Source: Leptobrachium leishanense (lineage: Eukaryota > Chordata > Amphibia > Anura > Megophryidae). Taken from it: a stretch of 64,000 nt of DNA. Positions within the stretch are counted from its first letter, which is position 1. Each line of letters starts with the position of its first letter. Both the position numbers and the translations under genes were made by a program. The stretch covers positions 405,982,959-406,046,958 of the forward strand of contig CM019063.1 of assembly GCA_009667805.1 (NCBI GenBank), read 5' to 3'. The notes below the pieces were generated by a model. It was not told where the DNA came from, ran no database searches, and worked only from the letters and a program-made list of their open reading frames with translations. Below are positions 1 through 9,902 of this stretch, piece by piece.

Positions 1-222
1 TTCAAGCCTTCAAGAAATCCCTCAAAACCATCTCTTCAGATTAGCGTACCACATCACTGATGCAACACATCCATCTGCTCACCTACTCACACTTGTTTGA
101 AGTTGCTTCCATGGCCCCACCATTCACAAACCACTGGCACTAATGATCCTGCTAACTAGTAAAATTCCCCTTGTCTTTCTCAACCCCAATCCCTCTAGAT
201 TGTAAACTCCTGTGAGCAGGGC

Positions 223-1716
223 CCTCTACAGTAGGAAAAGGGAAGTGCTCATGCCACTGTACAGAGCACTGGTGAGACCTCACTTGGAGTACTGTGTGCA
301 GTACTGGAGACCGTATCTCCAGAAGGATATAGACACCTTAGAGAGAGTTCAGAAAAGGGCTACTAAAATGGTGTACGGCTTGAAGGAGAAAAGTTACCAA
401 GAAAGGCTTAATGATCTTAACATGTACAGCTTGGTAAAAAGACGAGACAGAGGAGATATGATAGAAACATTTAACCCCTTAGTGACCGGGCGGTTTTACA
501 CAAATCCGTCTTTTAGTGACCGCTGCTGTTTTTACCTTTCTGCGCTGTTAGTGTTTAGGTCAAATTTTCCTCTTACTCGTTTATTCAACTCACACATATT
601 ATACACCCTTTTTCCCGCCATTAAATGGACTTTCTAGAAATACCATTATTTCCATCATATCGAATAATTTATTATAAAAACAATATGAAATATGAGGGAA
701 AAATGGTAAAAACACACTTTTTCGTAATTTAATCCCCAAAATCTACAACCACCCAAAAAGACCCCAGCTAAATAGGTTCAAAATTTTGTCCCGAGACTAG
801 AAATACCCAATTTTTACATGCGTTTGCTTTTTAACCCCTTCACTGCTGAGACAGTTTACCTATGTGCGCTGCGCTCATTCTGACCATTTTGTGCTAATTA
901 TTTTTAGATGACAGCCTAGGTCCTATTTAATTAAACCCCCCAGACAAAAAAACTTTTTTAAAAAAAACATTTTTTATTTTATTTAATTTTTTTATTATTT
1001 TTTATTTATTTATTTATTTTTATATATTTTGTTTTTAAACCAAACCTGGTCATGTTTGGTATCATTGGAAAGGCCATATTCAGGCCTTTCAGATGATGTC
1101 AAATATGACCTGAAATATGACCCGAAGGAGCCCCTCCATTGCTTTGCATGGGGACGCCTGCTGATGACGTCACCACGCAGCGTGGCGACGTCATCAGCCT
1201 CGCCTGCCCATGTAAATCACATGGGCAGGCTTCCTCCCTGCCAGATCGCCGAGGGATCCAGCGAGGGTGGTGAGTATCTGGCGCGAGGGGGAGTAGGCGC
1301 CGCTGACGTACCCTGTACGTCCGCGGGTCTAAGTGAGACCCGAGGACAGGACATACAGGGTACGTCAGCGGCCCTTAAGGGGTTAAATACGTTAAGGGAA
1401 TCCACAAGGTAGAGGGAGTATATTTAAAAGGAAACAAAATAGCAAAACAAGAGGACATAGTCTTAGATTAGAGGGGCAAAGGTTTAAAAGTAACATCAGG
1501 AAGCATTATTTTACTGAGAGGGTGGTGGATACATGGAACAGTCTTCCAGTTGAAGTGGTAGAGGCCAAAACAGTAATTGAATTTAAGCAGGCATGGGATA
1601 GGCATAAGGCTATCCTAAACAAAAGATAAATCCAGGTTAAGTATCCATGTAATTGGGCAGACTAGATGGGCCGAAAGGTTCTTATCTGCCGACATTTTTC
1701 TATGTTTCTATGTTTC
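223..1716 (+). pseudogene. CR1-like LINE, C-terminal part of reverse transcriptase ORF and 3' tail, interrupted
   Basis: Bases 230-470 encode the C-terminal region of a CR1/Rex-type reverse transcriptase: an 'LYRALVRPHLEYC' block, then 'LERVQKRATKM' and 'DRGDMIETF'. The frame is cut at 471 by a TTAA-flanked element and resumes at 1387. It continues to the family's terminal motif ('WNSLPVEVVEA', 'AWDRHKAILNKR') and stops near 1629. The 3' UTR ends with 'agactagatgggccgaaagg' and a 'tctatgtt' repeat, the usual kind of tail for this LINE type in frogs. The copy is 5'-truncated, so most of the reverse transcriptase and the endonuclease are absent. It cannot be active. It sits within an L2 3' end. 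Confidence 0.75.
475..1382. mobile_element. TTAA-flanked (piggyBac-like) non-autonomous composite element, copy 1
   Basis: The element is flanked by TTAA at 471-474 and 1383-1386. Its ends are CCCCTTAGTGACC and, read inward from the right, CCCCTTAAGGGCC. TTAA target sites with CCC-starting ends are typical of piggyBac-type transposons, though Kolobok elements also use TTAA. It has two parts: A (475-830) and B (835-1382), joined at an internal TTAACCCC (831-838). B contains hairpins: 1046-1098 (gtttggtatcattgg), 1150-1197 (ctgatgacgtcacc), 1204-1228 and a long one near 1300-1372. No transposase is encoded. Removing the element leaves a continuous CR1 reading frame, so the boundary is well supported. 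A second A+B copy lies inverted at 56343-60135. Confidence 0.75.
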
Positions 1717-1828
1717 TACACCTCTTGTTTCCATCTTATGTCCGTTTATCTTGTTCCCTTTGGTTATTGTAAAGCGCTGCAGAAACTGTTGGCGCAATAT
1801 AAATCATGACAATAATAATAATTAACAG

Positions 1829-2527
1829 CTAGTTTGTAATACAGCTTTTGCTTCTTATTTATAAGACTTTTTCTCTATTTTTGTTTATCAGAATTTATCC
1901 AAAAGAGAGCCAGGATACAATAATTCATTTTCATATATTTGATAATAATGGAATACCAATTTAAATCTGTGATATGTTTTTTTTTAGCATTTTTAATGTT
2001 CACGCTATGTTGAAAACAAAACAACTTAAAGAAGTTCGTTTTGCTGTTATACAACTTCAATTAAACTAATCCCAGTACTAAAGCAGAAACCTAAATACAA
2101 TTGAGATTATTTATCCATGATTTATGGTAAAATGCTGCATACTGATGTTAGTAATCATTTAAAAACAAATTACTGCTGCAGAAATTGAACAAGTTATTCA
2201 GTAATTACCATCTGGAGTGAACCCAGAGCTTGATAGAATAGTGCAGTTCCTTCATTCACAATGTCCAGACACCATTATCATGTTTTAAATGCTTTTTTCA
2301 TACAATAAAAACAACTGTTGGATTTTCATAGGAACAAATGTAGCTAGAAAAGAAAAATTCACTATACTTTCTTAAAGTAGGAAGGCAAACTCTCACCATC
2401 CAGTTTTTGCTGAACTACAACTCCCATGATTCCCAAGCCATTCATCACAATCAAAGATTTCTGGCAATTGTAGGCCATCAGCATCTGTGTGTTGGAGTTT
2501 TGAAATCGCTCTTTTAAAGCCTTCTAG
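1829..2527. other. Unassigned AT-rich sequence between LINE insertions
   Basis: No ORF with family features is seen. Bases 2390-2515 look like an old interspersed repeat fragment. They contain an 'actacaactcccatgattcc' stretch at 2413, a sequence common in vertebrate repeats that resembles the ZNF143/THAP11 (SBS) binding motif. The right edge carries the target sequence 'aaagccttctag' (2516-2527), which is repeated at 10108-10119 and flanks the L1-type insertion. Confidence 0.4.
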
Positions 2528-4528
2528 GGGGTCGTGGCCGGCGGCAAGCGAGAGAGGGCGTGCTTTGAAGGAGCTCCGCACGTCTCTTCCACTTAAGGAC
2601 CCCCAGCTGACTTATCCTGCGGAATTTATATTTTAAGGGGTACATGTGCTGCTGGCTACCGGTACTGAGCCGTCCAGAGCCCGTTCAGCCCCCTCTCCGG
2701 AACTGAGACCGATCTGAAGTCGCCACCTCGTGCAGCAGAGAGAAGCCGGCGGCAATCTTGCGGCCCACTTCCAGGCTTCGTATGAGTACCGGCCCTGCTG
2801 GTCTGGCTGTTATGTCCCAGACTGAGCTAAAGCGGCGGACTGTGGAGATGGTGAGCCCACGTCTCCCGGTCAATTTGGAGGAATATCATCCGTGAGCGAC
2901 GGATGGCCCCGCAGGATGGTGGGAGGACGGACTCCACCCGCATGCTGGAGTCGGAGGAGCCATGGATCTGGGCCTGGAGGATTGCCTGCAAATTTTAGCG
3001 GGGAACCTGAGGATGATCCGCTTACTAAAGGGGTCTGGCGGTGGATGATGGCGGCGTTGCGGTGCTGCCGGGAGACAGCAGCCCTGAGGTCGGATGTTCG
3101 GCAACTAGATGTGGTACTGCTGTCGATGGATCCTAAGGAGCCGAGACTACCCGATGTTTGCGGCTTACACACCTGGGATGTGCCTGCAGGGGCTGAGGTA
3201 CCCTTTGCTGCTGTGGTTGTTGTCGAGGGAATGATGTGCGGGACTGGTGACTCGGAGGTCGGGCCGCTGTTCACCCCTCAGCCCTCAGAATCTGCACCGG
3301 AGCTGCACGGCGGGGAACCGCTGCTGCAAACTGAAGAGATCCAGCTCACCGCGTACCTCCTCAGGAAAGTGGAGCAGCAGAAGGCCCGGCGAATTGAGAG
3401 GCTTTTTGCGGGCGGGATGATGTCTCCTACCTGGCCCTGCTGCGAGTGGAGTGGCCTGGGGGACCGGTACCCGTTGCGATCTTTGGATGGTGCCATGGCT
3501 TGATGAGGGTGTACTCCCGGCCCTTTTCCTAGACGCGGGCTGAAGAGGACTGACTGGTTTTCCTGCCCTGACTTGGGCACTTTCCTGCTGCGGCGGCCTC
3601 CCTCGTGGAGTTTCCCCTCTCCCTTCCCCATTGATGAGTATCTCTGCTTTGAGTATCCTTTTCTCTTCTCCCGACCTCATTGCTGAGTTTTTGCTATGTT
3701 TTATTTTTGAGGTTTCTGAGACTTTTTTGGCTACATGCACTTTTTTACTTTGGCTACTCTGGGATAACTCAGACGCAACCGTTGCCTGGTGCCCGGCTTG
3801 CCCCTGAGTGCCCGGGCCGGGTGCCACTTTTCCCCCTTGGCCTCCTGGCAGTCTTATGAACTGTACGTGTTTCTGCCAGGGCAGGCACATTTCTGGCCTT
3901 TGCCATCTCCCCATTTTCCCCCTCCCCTCCCCCCTCTCACCTGCTGAGTTTTTCCTTTTCCGATGAGACCCCCCATCCGGGAATGTTCCCTCCCTTATTT
4001 TTTCTATGCTGAGGACTTGCTGTTCTTGCAGAGTTTATGCTGAAGTTCCCCGGCTGAGGACACTTCTTTCATTTTCGTTTTCAGATGACAGTTTTTTCTG
4101 TCCTTTTTATACTTGATGTGCTATAGCTGATGTGATATGTAACATTTTGCTTTTGTTGCCTTTTTTTTTTTTTTGAAATTCTTTATTTAAAGCGTCATGT
4201 ATCCAAAGGCTTATGAAATACAGCAATAATATGTACATATCAATAGGTGGGTACAATAACGCTAATTTTTCTTAATACAGAAAATAAGAAACTCACGGAG
4301 TATGGGGAAAACCCCACGCCGTGGGAAAAAAAACACACATAAAAAGCAAAAAACAAATCAAAAACACAAAGTAACACCACAAGGAAAAGGAAAAAGGGGG
4401 GAACCTTCCAGGCATTTGTAGTGGATGTGTCGCCGGGCGGGACTTCCGGGGCATCGGCACCTGTAGGGGCTGGGTGAAACTGCTGGAGCATAAGTGAGAT
4501 CAATGTCAGATTTAATTAATTGAAAATT

Positions 4529-7500
4529 TTAGTTACCATTAGGGGCTGAGGAATACTCCTCCCAGAGGGACCATGTCTTAGAAAAGGAACTCATGGTGTC
4601 CCTGACCTTAGCCGTTAACTCGTCCATAAGACAGGCGTCGACAATCTTCGCCGTCACCACAGACCAGGAAGGGAGAATACTCTGGCGCCACGACGCCGCC
4701 AAGGCCCGTCGAACAGCAAGGGCCAGTCTATTAAATAAGAGTTGCTCGGGACGAGATAGGACTGACAAGGGACGAGAGAGGAGGAAAGCCCAGGGGTCCA
4801 TAGGCAGTTGTCGGTGGAATATTTTCTGGAATTCAGTGTGAACTAGAGACCAAAAGCGGCGTACTACCGGGCAATCCCACCACATGTGAATATAAGTGCC
4901 CTTTTCCCCACAATCCCGCCAACAGAAGTCACTGGATGTGACACCCATGCGATAAAGGGAGACCGGGGTAACGTACCAACGGAGTAGTGTTTTGTAAGAT
5001 TGTTCCTGATGTGTGACACATATGGAGGACCTGGATGTTTGTTCCCATATATCCTCCCACTCATCACCCGGCAAAGGATCGCACAAATCGACCTCCCACT
5101 TATCACAGTATGTGAGGGGGCCCCATTGACCCGGACTGGAGCTAAGGAGTAGATATAGCCGGGATATAAGCCCTTTCAGGGGGCCATCAGTAATGAAAAC
5201 GTGTTCTAAAGTGGAGAGAGGGGTCATTGAAACCTTCTCTAACATCTGGGTCGTGGCAAAATGTCGAATCTGTAAAAATCGGAAAAAAGAGGAGGGAGAT
5301 AGATCACCACGCTCCTGGAGCTCTGAAAAAGTAATAAGACGTCCATTACGGTAAAGATCACGGTACCTCAGAAGCCCCACTCCCGCCAGACCCCTAAAAT
5401 CTGAGGCCCTCAGGCCCGGGGGAAAGTCTCTGTTACGCAGTAAGGGGGTGAGGGGAGAGGGAGCCCCCATCAGCTCAAATTTCGTCCTAGCTAGGTCAAA
5501 TAGCCGAAGAGATGTCAAAATCGAAGGGCATGTCGTGCGTAAAATGGGTCTAGAGGCTCTGGGAAGCCATATGTAAAGGTCAGGGCGGTCAGGAAACATA
5601 AAAGCATTTTCTAATGCAACCCACCTTCTAGTAGAAGCGGAGGAGTGCCAGGCCACCACCTGAGTCAACTGAGCTGCGCAATAATAAAGGTATAGGTTAG
5701 GGAGCCCCAGCCCTCCACGAGTCTTAGGGCGATACAGAATGCGGCGCGCAACCCTATGTCTCTTATTTTGCCAAATAAAGGAGTCAATCGCCTGTTGTAG
5801 CCCGGCTAGGTCCCGCCGAGTCAGTAGTAAGGGTAGAGTCTGGAACAGAAATAGAATACGTGGGAGTATGTTCATCTTAACACTATGAATGCGTCCTATC
5901 CACGATATGGGCTTATCACACCAATGCTCCAGATCACACTTGATCTGACGAACCATGGCCGTGAAGTTTTTGCTATAAAGGGCTGTTGGATTTGCCGTCA
6001 GTAGAATACCCAAGTATGACAATTCAGAGGGAGCAAGACGGAACCCAAACCCTGATTCAATCGAGGCGGCATCTGTGTGTGACATGTAGAGGGGCATCGC
6101 ACAGGATTTAGTGTAGTTTATGCGAAACCCTGCGATTTCACCAAAGTCGGATAGTACCGGTCTGAGATGGGAGAGAGAGGAGATGGGATCCGTTAAAGTG
6201 AGAAGGATGTCGTCGGCGTAAGCAGAGACAGTGAAAGATTCTCCTCCGACCTGAACCCCCCTGATCTCAGGATGATCTCGTATCGCAGCCAATAGGGGCT
6301 CAAGAGAGAGAAGAAAAAGAAGAGGGGAAAGGGGGCAGCCCTGGCGAGTGCCATTACAGATGGGGAATCGAATGGGGCTACTGCCCGGGACACGAACCTG
6401 CGCGGACATTCCCGAGTAAAGAGCCCTCACCATATTAACATAAAAATCCGGCAGGCCCAGACGAGAGAGGGTAGCGAAGAGGAACGGCCACTCCACCCTA
6501 TCAAAAGCCTTCTCCGCGTCTAACGACAGGATCAGAGAAGGCGTTGCCCGAGAGGATAGCCACCAGATCAGGTCAGCATTACGTCTGGTGTTGTCGAAGA
6601 GTTGACGATTAGGGACAAAACCGACCTGGTCCGGGTGAACCAGATCGTGGAGGAGCGGGCTAAGGCGGTTCGCTAGGACCTTAGCAAAAATCTTGGCATC
6701 AAAATTGATAAGGGAGATAGGGCGGTAACTCTCAACCGCCGCTGGGTCCCTACCCTCTTTAGGTATAAGGGCAATGTTAGCCACAAGCAAATCAGGGTGA
6801 AGAGACCCTCCCTCCGCGCAGTCGTTAAAAACCGATGTCAAAAAAGGGACGAGCTCCGGACGTAATGCTTTATAGTAACCCCCTGAAAACCCATCCGGGC
6901 CCGGGGCCTTCGTACCTCCCAGGGCAGAAATGGCGCAATTAACCTCTTCTTCTAAGATAGTAGCACTTAGGTTCGTTATATGTGAGTCTTCTAATTGTGG
7001 CAAAGAAAGGGAATCTAAAAAGGAGGAGATGGCGTCTAAATGGGATTTGTCAGCAAGGTTATGGTGGGGAGAGTGGTTGTATAGGTCTGAATAATATGCT
7101 GTGAAAGCTGCGCAGATCTCCTGTGGGGAATTGACCAATACCTCATCTGCTGTTTTAACTGCAGAGATGGAGGAGAATTTACTCCGGGGCTTGAGAGAGC
7201 GGGCCAGTAGAGTATCTAGTTTATTGGCCTTCTCAAAAAACATTCGGCGGGACCAAAGTAATTGTTTGGCTACATCATCAAGTAGCAACCTTTTCAGAGA
7301 AGAGCGAGTGCGTAATAGTTCAGAGAGGAGTTCAGGGGAGGGGGAGGACTTATGGCTCATCTCCAGGCGGCGGAGAGACTGTTGTAAAGTTACAAGAGAA
7401 AGTAATTTGGTGCGTTTTCTATGAGTGGCAATCTTAATGAGGTGACCCCTCATAACCGCTTTATGAGCAGCCCATATCGTGGACAGAGACGTCTCACCTG

Positions 7501-8335
7501 GCGGGTTGTCTTGGAAATATTGTATCGATAAAGTACGTAGTTGACTCACTACTTCTGGATCTCGTAGGAGAGACGAGTTCAACCTCCAAGACCAAGAGGC
7601 CGCCAGCTTCGGGGTATGGAGGTAAAGTGCTATGTCGGCGTGGTCAGACCACGAGATGGAGTTAATCTCCGCTCGGATTACATTGGACATAGCTAAACCA
7701 TTAACCAAAAACATATCTATGCGCGAGTAAGTCCCATGGGGAGCAGAATAGAAGGAATAATCTTTTACACTCGGATATAACACCCGCCATACGTCAATAA
7801 GCCCTACTTGGCGTAAGAAGCGGGCAAATAATTTATCTTGTCTACCCAAGGTTGGTGTAACTGTGGAAGCTTGGCGACCGCCTCGATCCACTGCTGGGCA
7901 CGCTACAGCATTCATATCACCTCCTAATATCACCGCCCCTTGAGGAAGGGCCGAGACCAATTTACATATGGAATCCCAGAAGTCAACTGAAGGGGTAGTA
8001 GGAGCATAGATATTCAAAAAATGGTAGGTCATAGAGTATAGAGTACCCGTAAGCAATACATAACGACCCTCGGTATCAATCTTTTGCGATATAAGTTGAA
8101 ATGGACATGTTTTCCGAATCAATATGGCAACTCCGTTGCGCTTACTCAAGGCACCAGATACATACGCCCGTGTATAGACGTGATCAGTTAACTTAATTTT
8201 AACAGATTTAGTCAGGTGAGTTTCCTGAAGAAAGGCGATATCAATTTTGTCAGATTTCAGAGTGCGGAAGAGTAATCTACGCTTCGTAGGGGAATTGAGG
8301 CCCTTAACATTAAGAGAGGTCAGTTTCAGTGCCAT
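4529..8335 (-). CDS. L1 ORF2 protein: apurinic-like endonuclease plus reverse transcriptase, 1268 aa
   Basis: ORF2p nicks target DNA and reverse-transcribes the element RNA at the nick (target-primed reverse transcription). The endonuclease domain shows LNVKGLNSP (8-16), QETH (37-40), GGDMNAV (138-144), SRIDMFLV (204-211) and WSDH (229-232). Reverse transcriptase blocks include KAPGPDG (476-482), SYRPISLIN (536-544), the LDAEKAFD aspartate block (605-612), GTRQGCPLSP (662-671) and the catalytic YADD (706-709). A C-terminal cysteine/histidine cluster of form C-x3-C-x7-H-x4-C follows the 'DFCWRDCGEKG' stretch, as in L1 ORF2. Length matches full Tx1-type ORF2. No key residue is missing and the frame is uninterrupted, so the copy may be competent. 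That is inference; expression is not shown. Confidence 0.92.
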   Translation of the reverse strand: MALKLTSLNVKGLNSPTKRRLLFRTLKSDKIDIAFLQETHLTKSVKIKLTDHVYTRAYVSGALSKRNGVAILIRKTCPFQLISQKIDTEGRYVLLTGTLYSMTYHFLNIYAPTTPSVDFWDSICKLVSALPQGAVILGGDMNAVACPAVDRGGRQASTVTPTLGRQDKLFARFLRQVGLIDVWRVLYPSVKDYSFYSAPHGTYSRIDMFLVNGLAMSNVIRAEINSISWSDHADIALYLHTPKLAASWSWRLNSSLLRDPEVVSQLRTLSIQYFQDNPPGETSLSTIWAAHKAVMRGHLIKIATHRKRTKLLSLVTLQQSLRRLEMSHKSSPSPELLSELLRTRSSLKRLLLDDVAKQLLWSRRMFFEKANKLDTLLARSLKPRSKFSSISAVKTADEVLVNSPQEICAAFTAYYSDLYNHSPHHNLADKSHLDAISSFLDSLSLPQLEDSHITNLSATILEEEVNCAISALGGTKAPGPDGFSGGYYKALRPELVPFLTSVFNDCAEGGSLHPDLLVANIALIPKEGRDPAAVESYRPISLINFDAKIFAKVLANRLSPLLHDLVHPDQVGFVPNRQLFDNTRRNADLIWWLSSRATPSLILSLDAEKAFDRVEWPFLFATLSRLGLPDFYVNMVRALYSGMSAQVRVPGSSPIRFPICNGTRQGCPLSPLLFLLSLEPLLAAIRDHPEIRGVQVGGESFTVSAYADDILLTLTDPISSLSHLRPVLSDFGEIAGFRINYTKSCAMPLYMSHTDAASIESGFGFRLAPSELSYLGILLTANPTALYSKNFTAMVRQIKCDLEHWCDKPISWIGRIHSVKMNILPRILFLFQTLPLLLTRRDLAGLQQAIDSFIWQNKRHRVARRILYRPKTRGGLGLPNLYLYYCAAQLTQVVAWHSSASTRRWVALENAFMFPDRPDLYIWLPRASRPILRTTCPSILTSLRLFDLARTKFELMGAPSPLTPLLRNRDFPPGLRASDFRGLAGVGLLRYRDLYRNGRLITFSELQERGDLSPSSFFRFLQIRHFATTQMLEKVSMTPLSTLEHVFITDGPLKGLISRLYLLLSSSPGQWGPLTYCDKWEVDLCDPLPGDEWEDIWEQTSRSSICVTHQEQSYKTLLRWYVTPVSLYRMGVTSSDFCWRDCGEKGTYIHMWWDCPVVRRFWSLVHTEFQKIFHRQLPMDPWAFLLSRPLSVLSRPEQLLFNRLALAVRRALAASWRQSILPSWSVVTAKIVDACLMDELTAKVRDTMSSFSKTWSLWEEYSSAPNGN

Positions 8336-8927
8336 GAGAAGCGCAACAGATCACCTCGTACCATGAGCAGCGGGCCCGATACCCAATCACCGACCCCTCC
8401 AGCAATACAATCTCTCGAGCGATGATCCTCCAATGCCCCCCCACCCCCACCCAGCAACACAAAACGAATACTTTGATGGAAGGGTAAGGTGAAAAAAGGA
8501 AAAAAGACAATAAAAACAAAATGTACATAACCAACGGAAAGTAAAAAAAGGAAAAAACAGAGTCCAAAAAGCCCGGACTTACCCACTGCCGGGACCTGTG
8601 GGGGAAAAAGGGAACGAACCCTCCAGGCCATGGAGATCAAAGATGGCCTAGTCAAGAGCCCCCACCCACAAGAAAAAACATTTTGGCCCCCGGGAAGACC
8701 TGATCGATGGACTGTAGAAATAGAGATGGTCACTGTGTTTCAGTAGCGTGAGACAAGGAGAGAAACGTTCCAGCCGGAGTAGCTTTCGTGGAACCAAAAA
8801 CTTCGGAGGATAAGAAGAACCAGAGGTAGTCCAGTAACAAACTACCGAAGAGGTCGCAAAGAGAAAAACCCAAGGAGCCTACGTCTTGGTGGTAGTAAAC
8901 GAACCATGTAGAATCGGGAATCTTTGT

Positions 8928-9902
8928 TCAACGGTGAGGATGGTTTACTGTACTCCATTCCCTGGAGAGGCGCGGGAGCGGTGGCGTAGGACCCTCCAGA
9001 GATGCGAAGTCCTCTGGGGGTTGGATATCCAAGGCCCGAAAGAACTTCAAGGGATCCGAATGTGGAAGCAGGACATACGTTCTTTTGTTGCGGAATGCCA
9101 GGATCTTAAAAGGATGGCCCCATGCAAACGCGACATTGTGCGAACGAAGTAGATCCGCTACAGGCTTCCATGAGCGGCGTCGACGCAGCGTGTCTGGAGA
9201 AATGTCCTGAAAAAGCTGTAGGGGAGATCCGTCGTATAATATCGGTTTAGTACGGTTTTTTTTGAGGATAAGTTCTTTTGTGGAGAAGTGTAAAAAGCGG
9301 ACAATAATGTCTCGAGGGCGTTCGTCGGTAGCGCTGCGGGCGCGAAGAGCTCTGTGGGCACGGTCGAGTTCCCAAGCGTGGTCTGGGAGCTCTGGAGCTA
9401 ACGGTCTGAGCATGGCGACTATAAAGTCTCCCAAGGGGTCATCCTCTGCCCGCTCAGGCAAACCCCGGATCCTTAAGTTATTCCTTCTGGACCTGTTGGT
9501 CAAATCTTCCAATTGAGTCTCTAAGTAATCCACCTTATGGGACATAGCGTTAGAGTGGTCAATAAGGGAATTATAGGCCCCCGAAAGTTCATCAGTACGA
9601 CCCTCCAAATCTGAGGTGCGTTGTCCCAAGGCCAGGATGTCAGCCTGTAAGGCCTTTGTATTACGGTCCATCTCCCCCGCCAAAAAGGCTCTCATTTCTG
9701 CCATTTGACTCATAATAGTAACCGCATCTGCCCGGCTCACCCCTGCATCCGATTCACCTCCATCCTCATCTCCTGATCCGCCGGCGGAGGTAGGCCGCGA
9801 TTTCGGGCGGCCGCCATCTTGGGAAGCTGTGGTCCGGCGCGGGGTAAACAACGGCGCGACGGCCGCATCTCTGTTTTTCGCCGATTTAGAGGGTCCAGGC
9901 AT
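8928..9902 (-). CDS. L1 ORF1 protein (nucleic-acid-binding coiled-coil chaperone), 324 aa
   Basis: This is the first ORF of the Tx1-type L1. In the L1 family ORF1p forms coiled-coil trimers, coats the element RNA in cytoplasmic particles and acts as a nucleic acid chaperone. What is seen: a basic, low-complexity N-terminus (about residues 1-55), a heptad-rich predicted coiled coil (about 65-135) and the hallmark block RRNNLRIRGLPE right after it. An RRM-like and C-terminal domain follows, with 'ELDRAHRAL' and 'RDIIVRFLHF' motifs, up to about residue 290. Length is typical. The ATG at 9902 lies about 135 bp from the element's 5' end and is the first good start. No frameshift or stop interrupts it. 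Confidence 0.88.
   Translation of the reverse strand: MPGPSKSAKNRDAAVAPLFTPRRTTASQDGGRPKSRPTSAGGSGDEDGGESDAGVSRADAVTIMSQMAEMRAFLAGEMDRNTKALQADILALGQRTSDLEGRTDELSGAYNSLIDHSNAMSHKVDYLETQLEDLTNRSRRNNLRIRGLPERAEDDPLGDFIVAMLRPLAPELPDHAWELDRAHRALRARSATDERPRDIIVRFLHFSTKELILKKNRTKPILYDGSPLQLFQDISPDTLRRRRSWKPVADLLRSHNVAFAWGHPFKILAFRNKRTYVLLPHSDPLKFFRALDIQPPEDFASLEGPTPPLPRLSREWSTVNHPHR

Larger units (their letters stand above)
1..1828 (+). mobile_element. L2-type LINE 3' end, split by a CR1-like LINE (about 1-222 and 1717-1828)
   Basis: The first 222 bases end in a typical L2 3' segment (a 'ctagattgtaaactcc' and 'gagcagggccctct' stretch). They resume at about 1717 with 'acctcttgtttccatc', the 'ttgtaaagcgctgcagaaac' segment, an 'aatataaat' box and a short TAA repeat. 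The uninterrupted homologue lies reversed at 23426-23700 and shows that the two parts were once continuous. Only the 3' end is present and it probably continues left of the window. It has no coding capacity. Classification rests on the tail motifs and is fairly secure; the exact junction with the inserted CR1 piece is good to a few bases ('ctac' is present at both edges). Confidence 0.7.

Noticed and set aside
1150..1405. Open frames on both strands over the GC-rich part of the TTAA element
   Set aside because: Palindromic sequence gives mirror frames; no coding signal.
2892..3503. 203-codon ORF
   Set aside because: No recognisable domain, overlapping long frames on the other strand, GC-rich 5' region of a LINE derivative. 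Kept as a note, not a gene.
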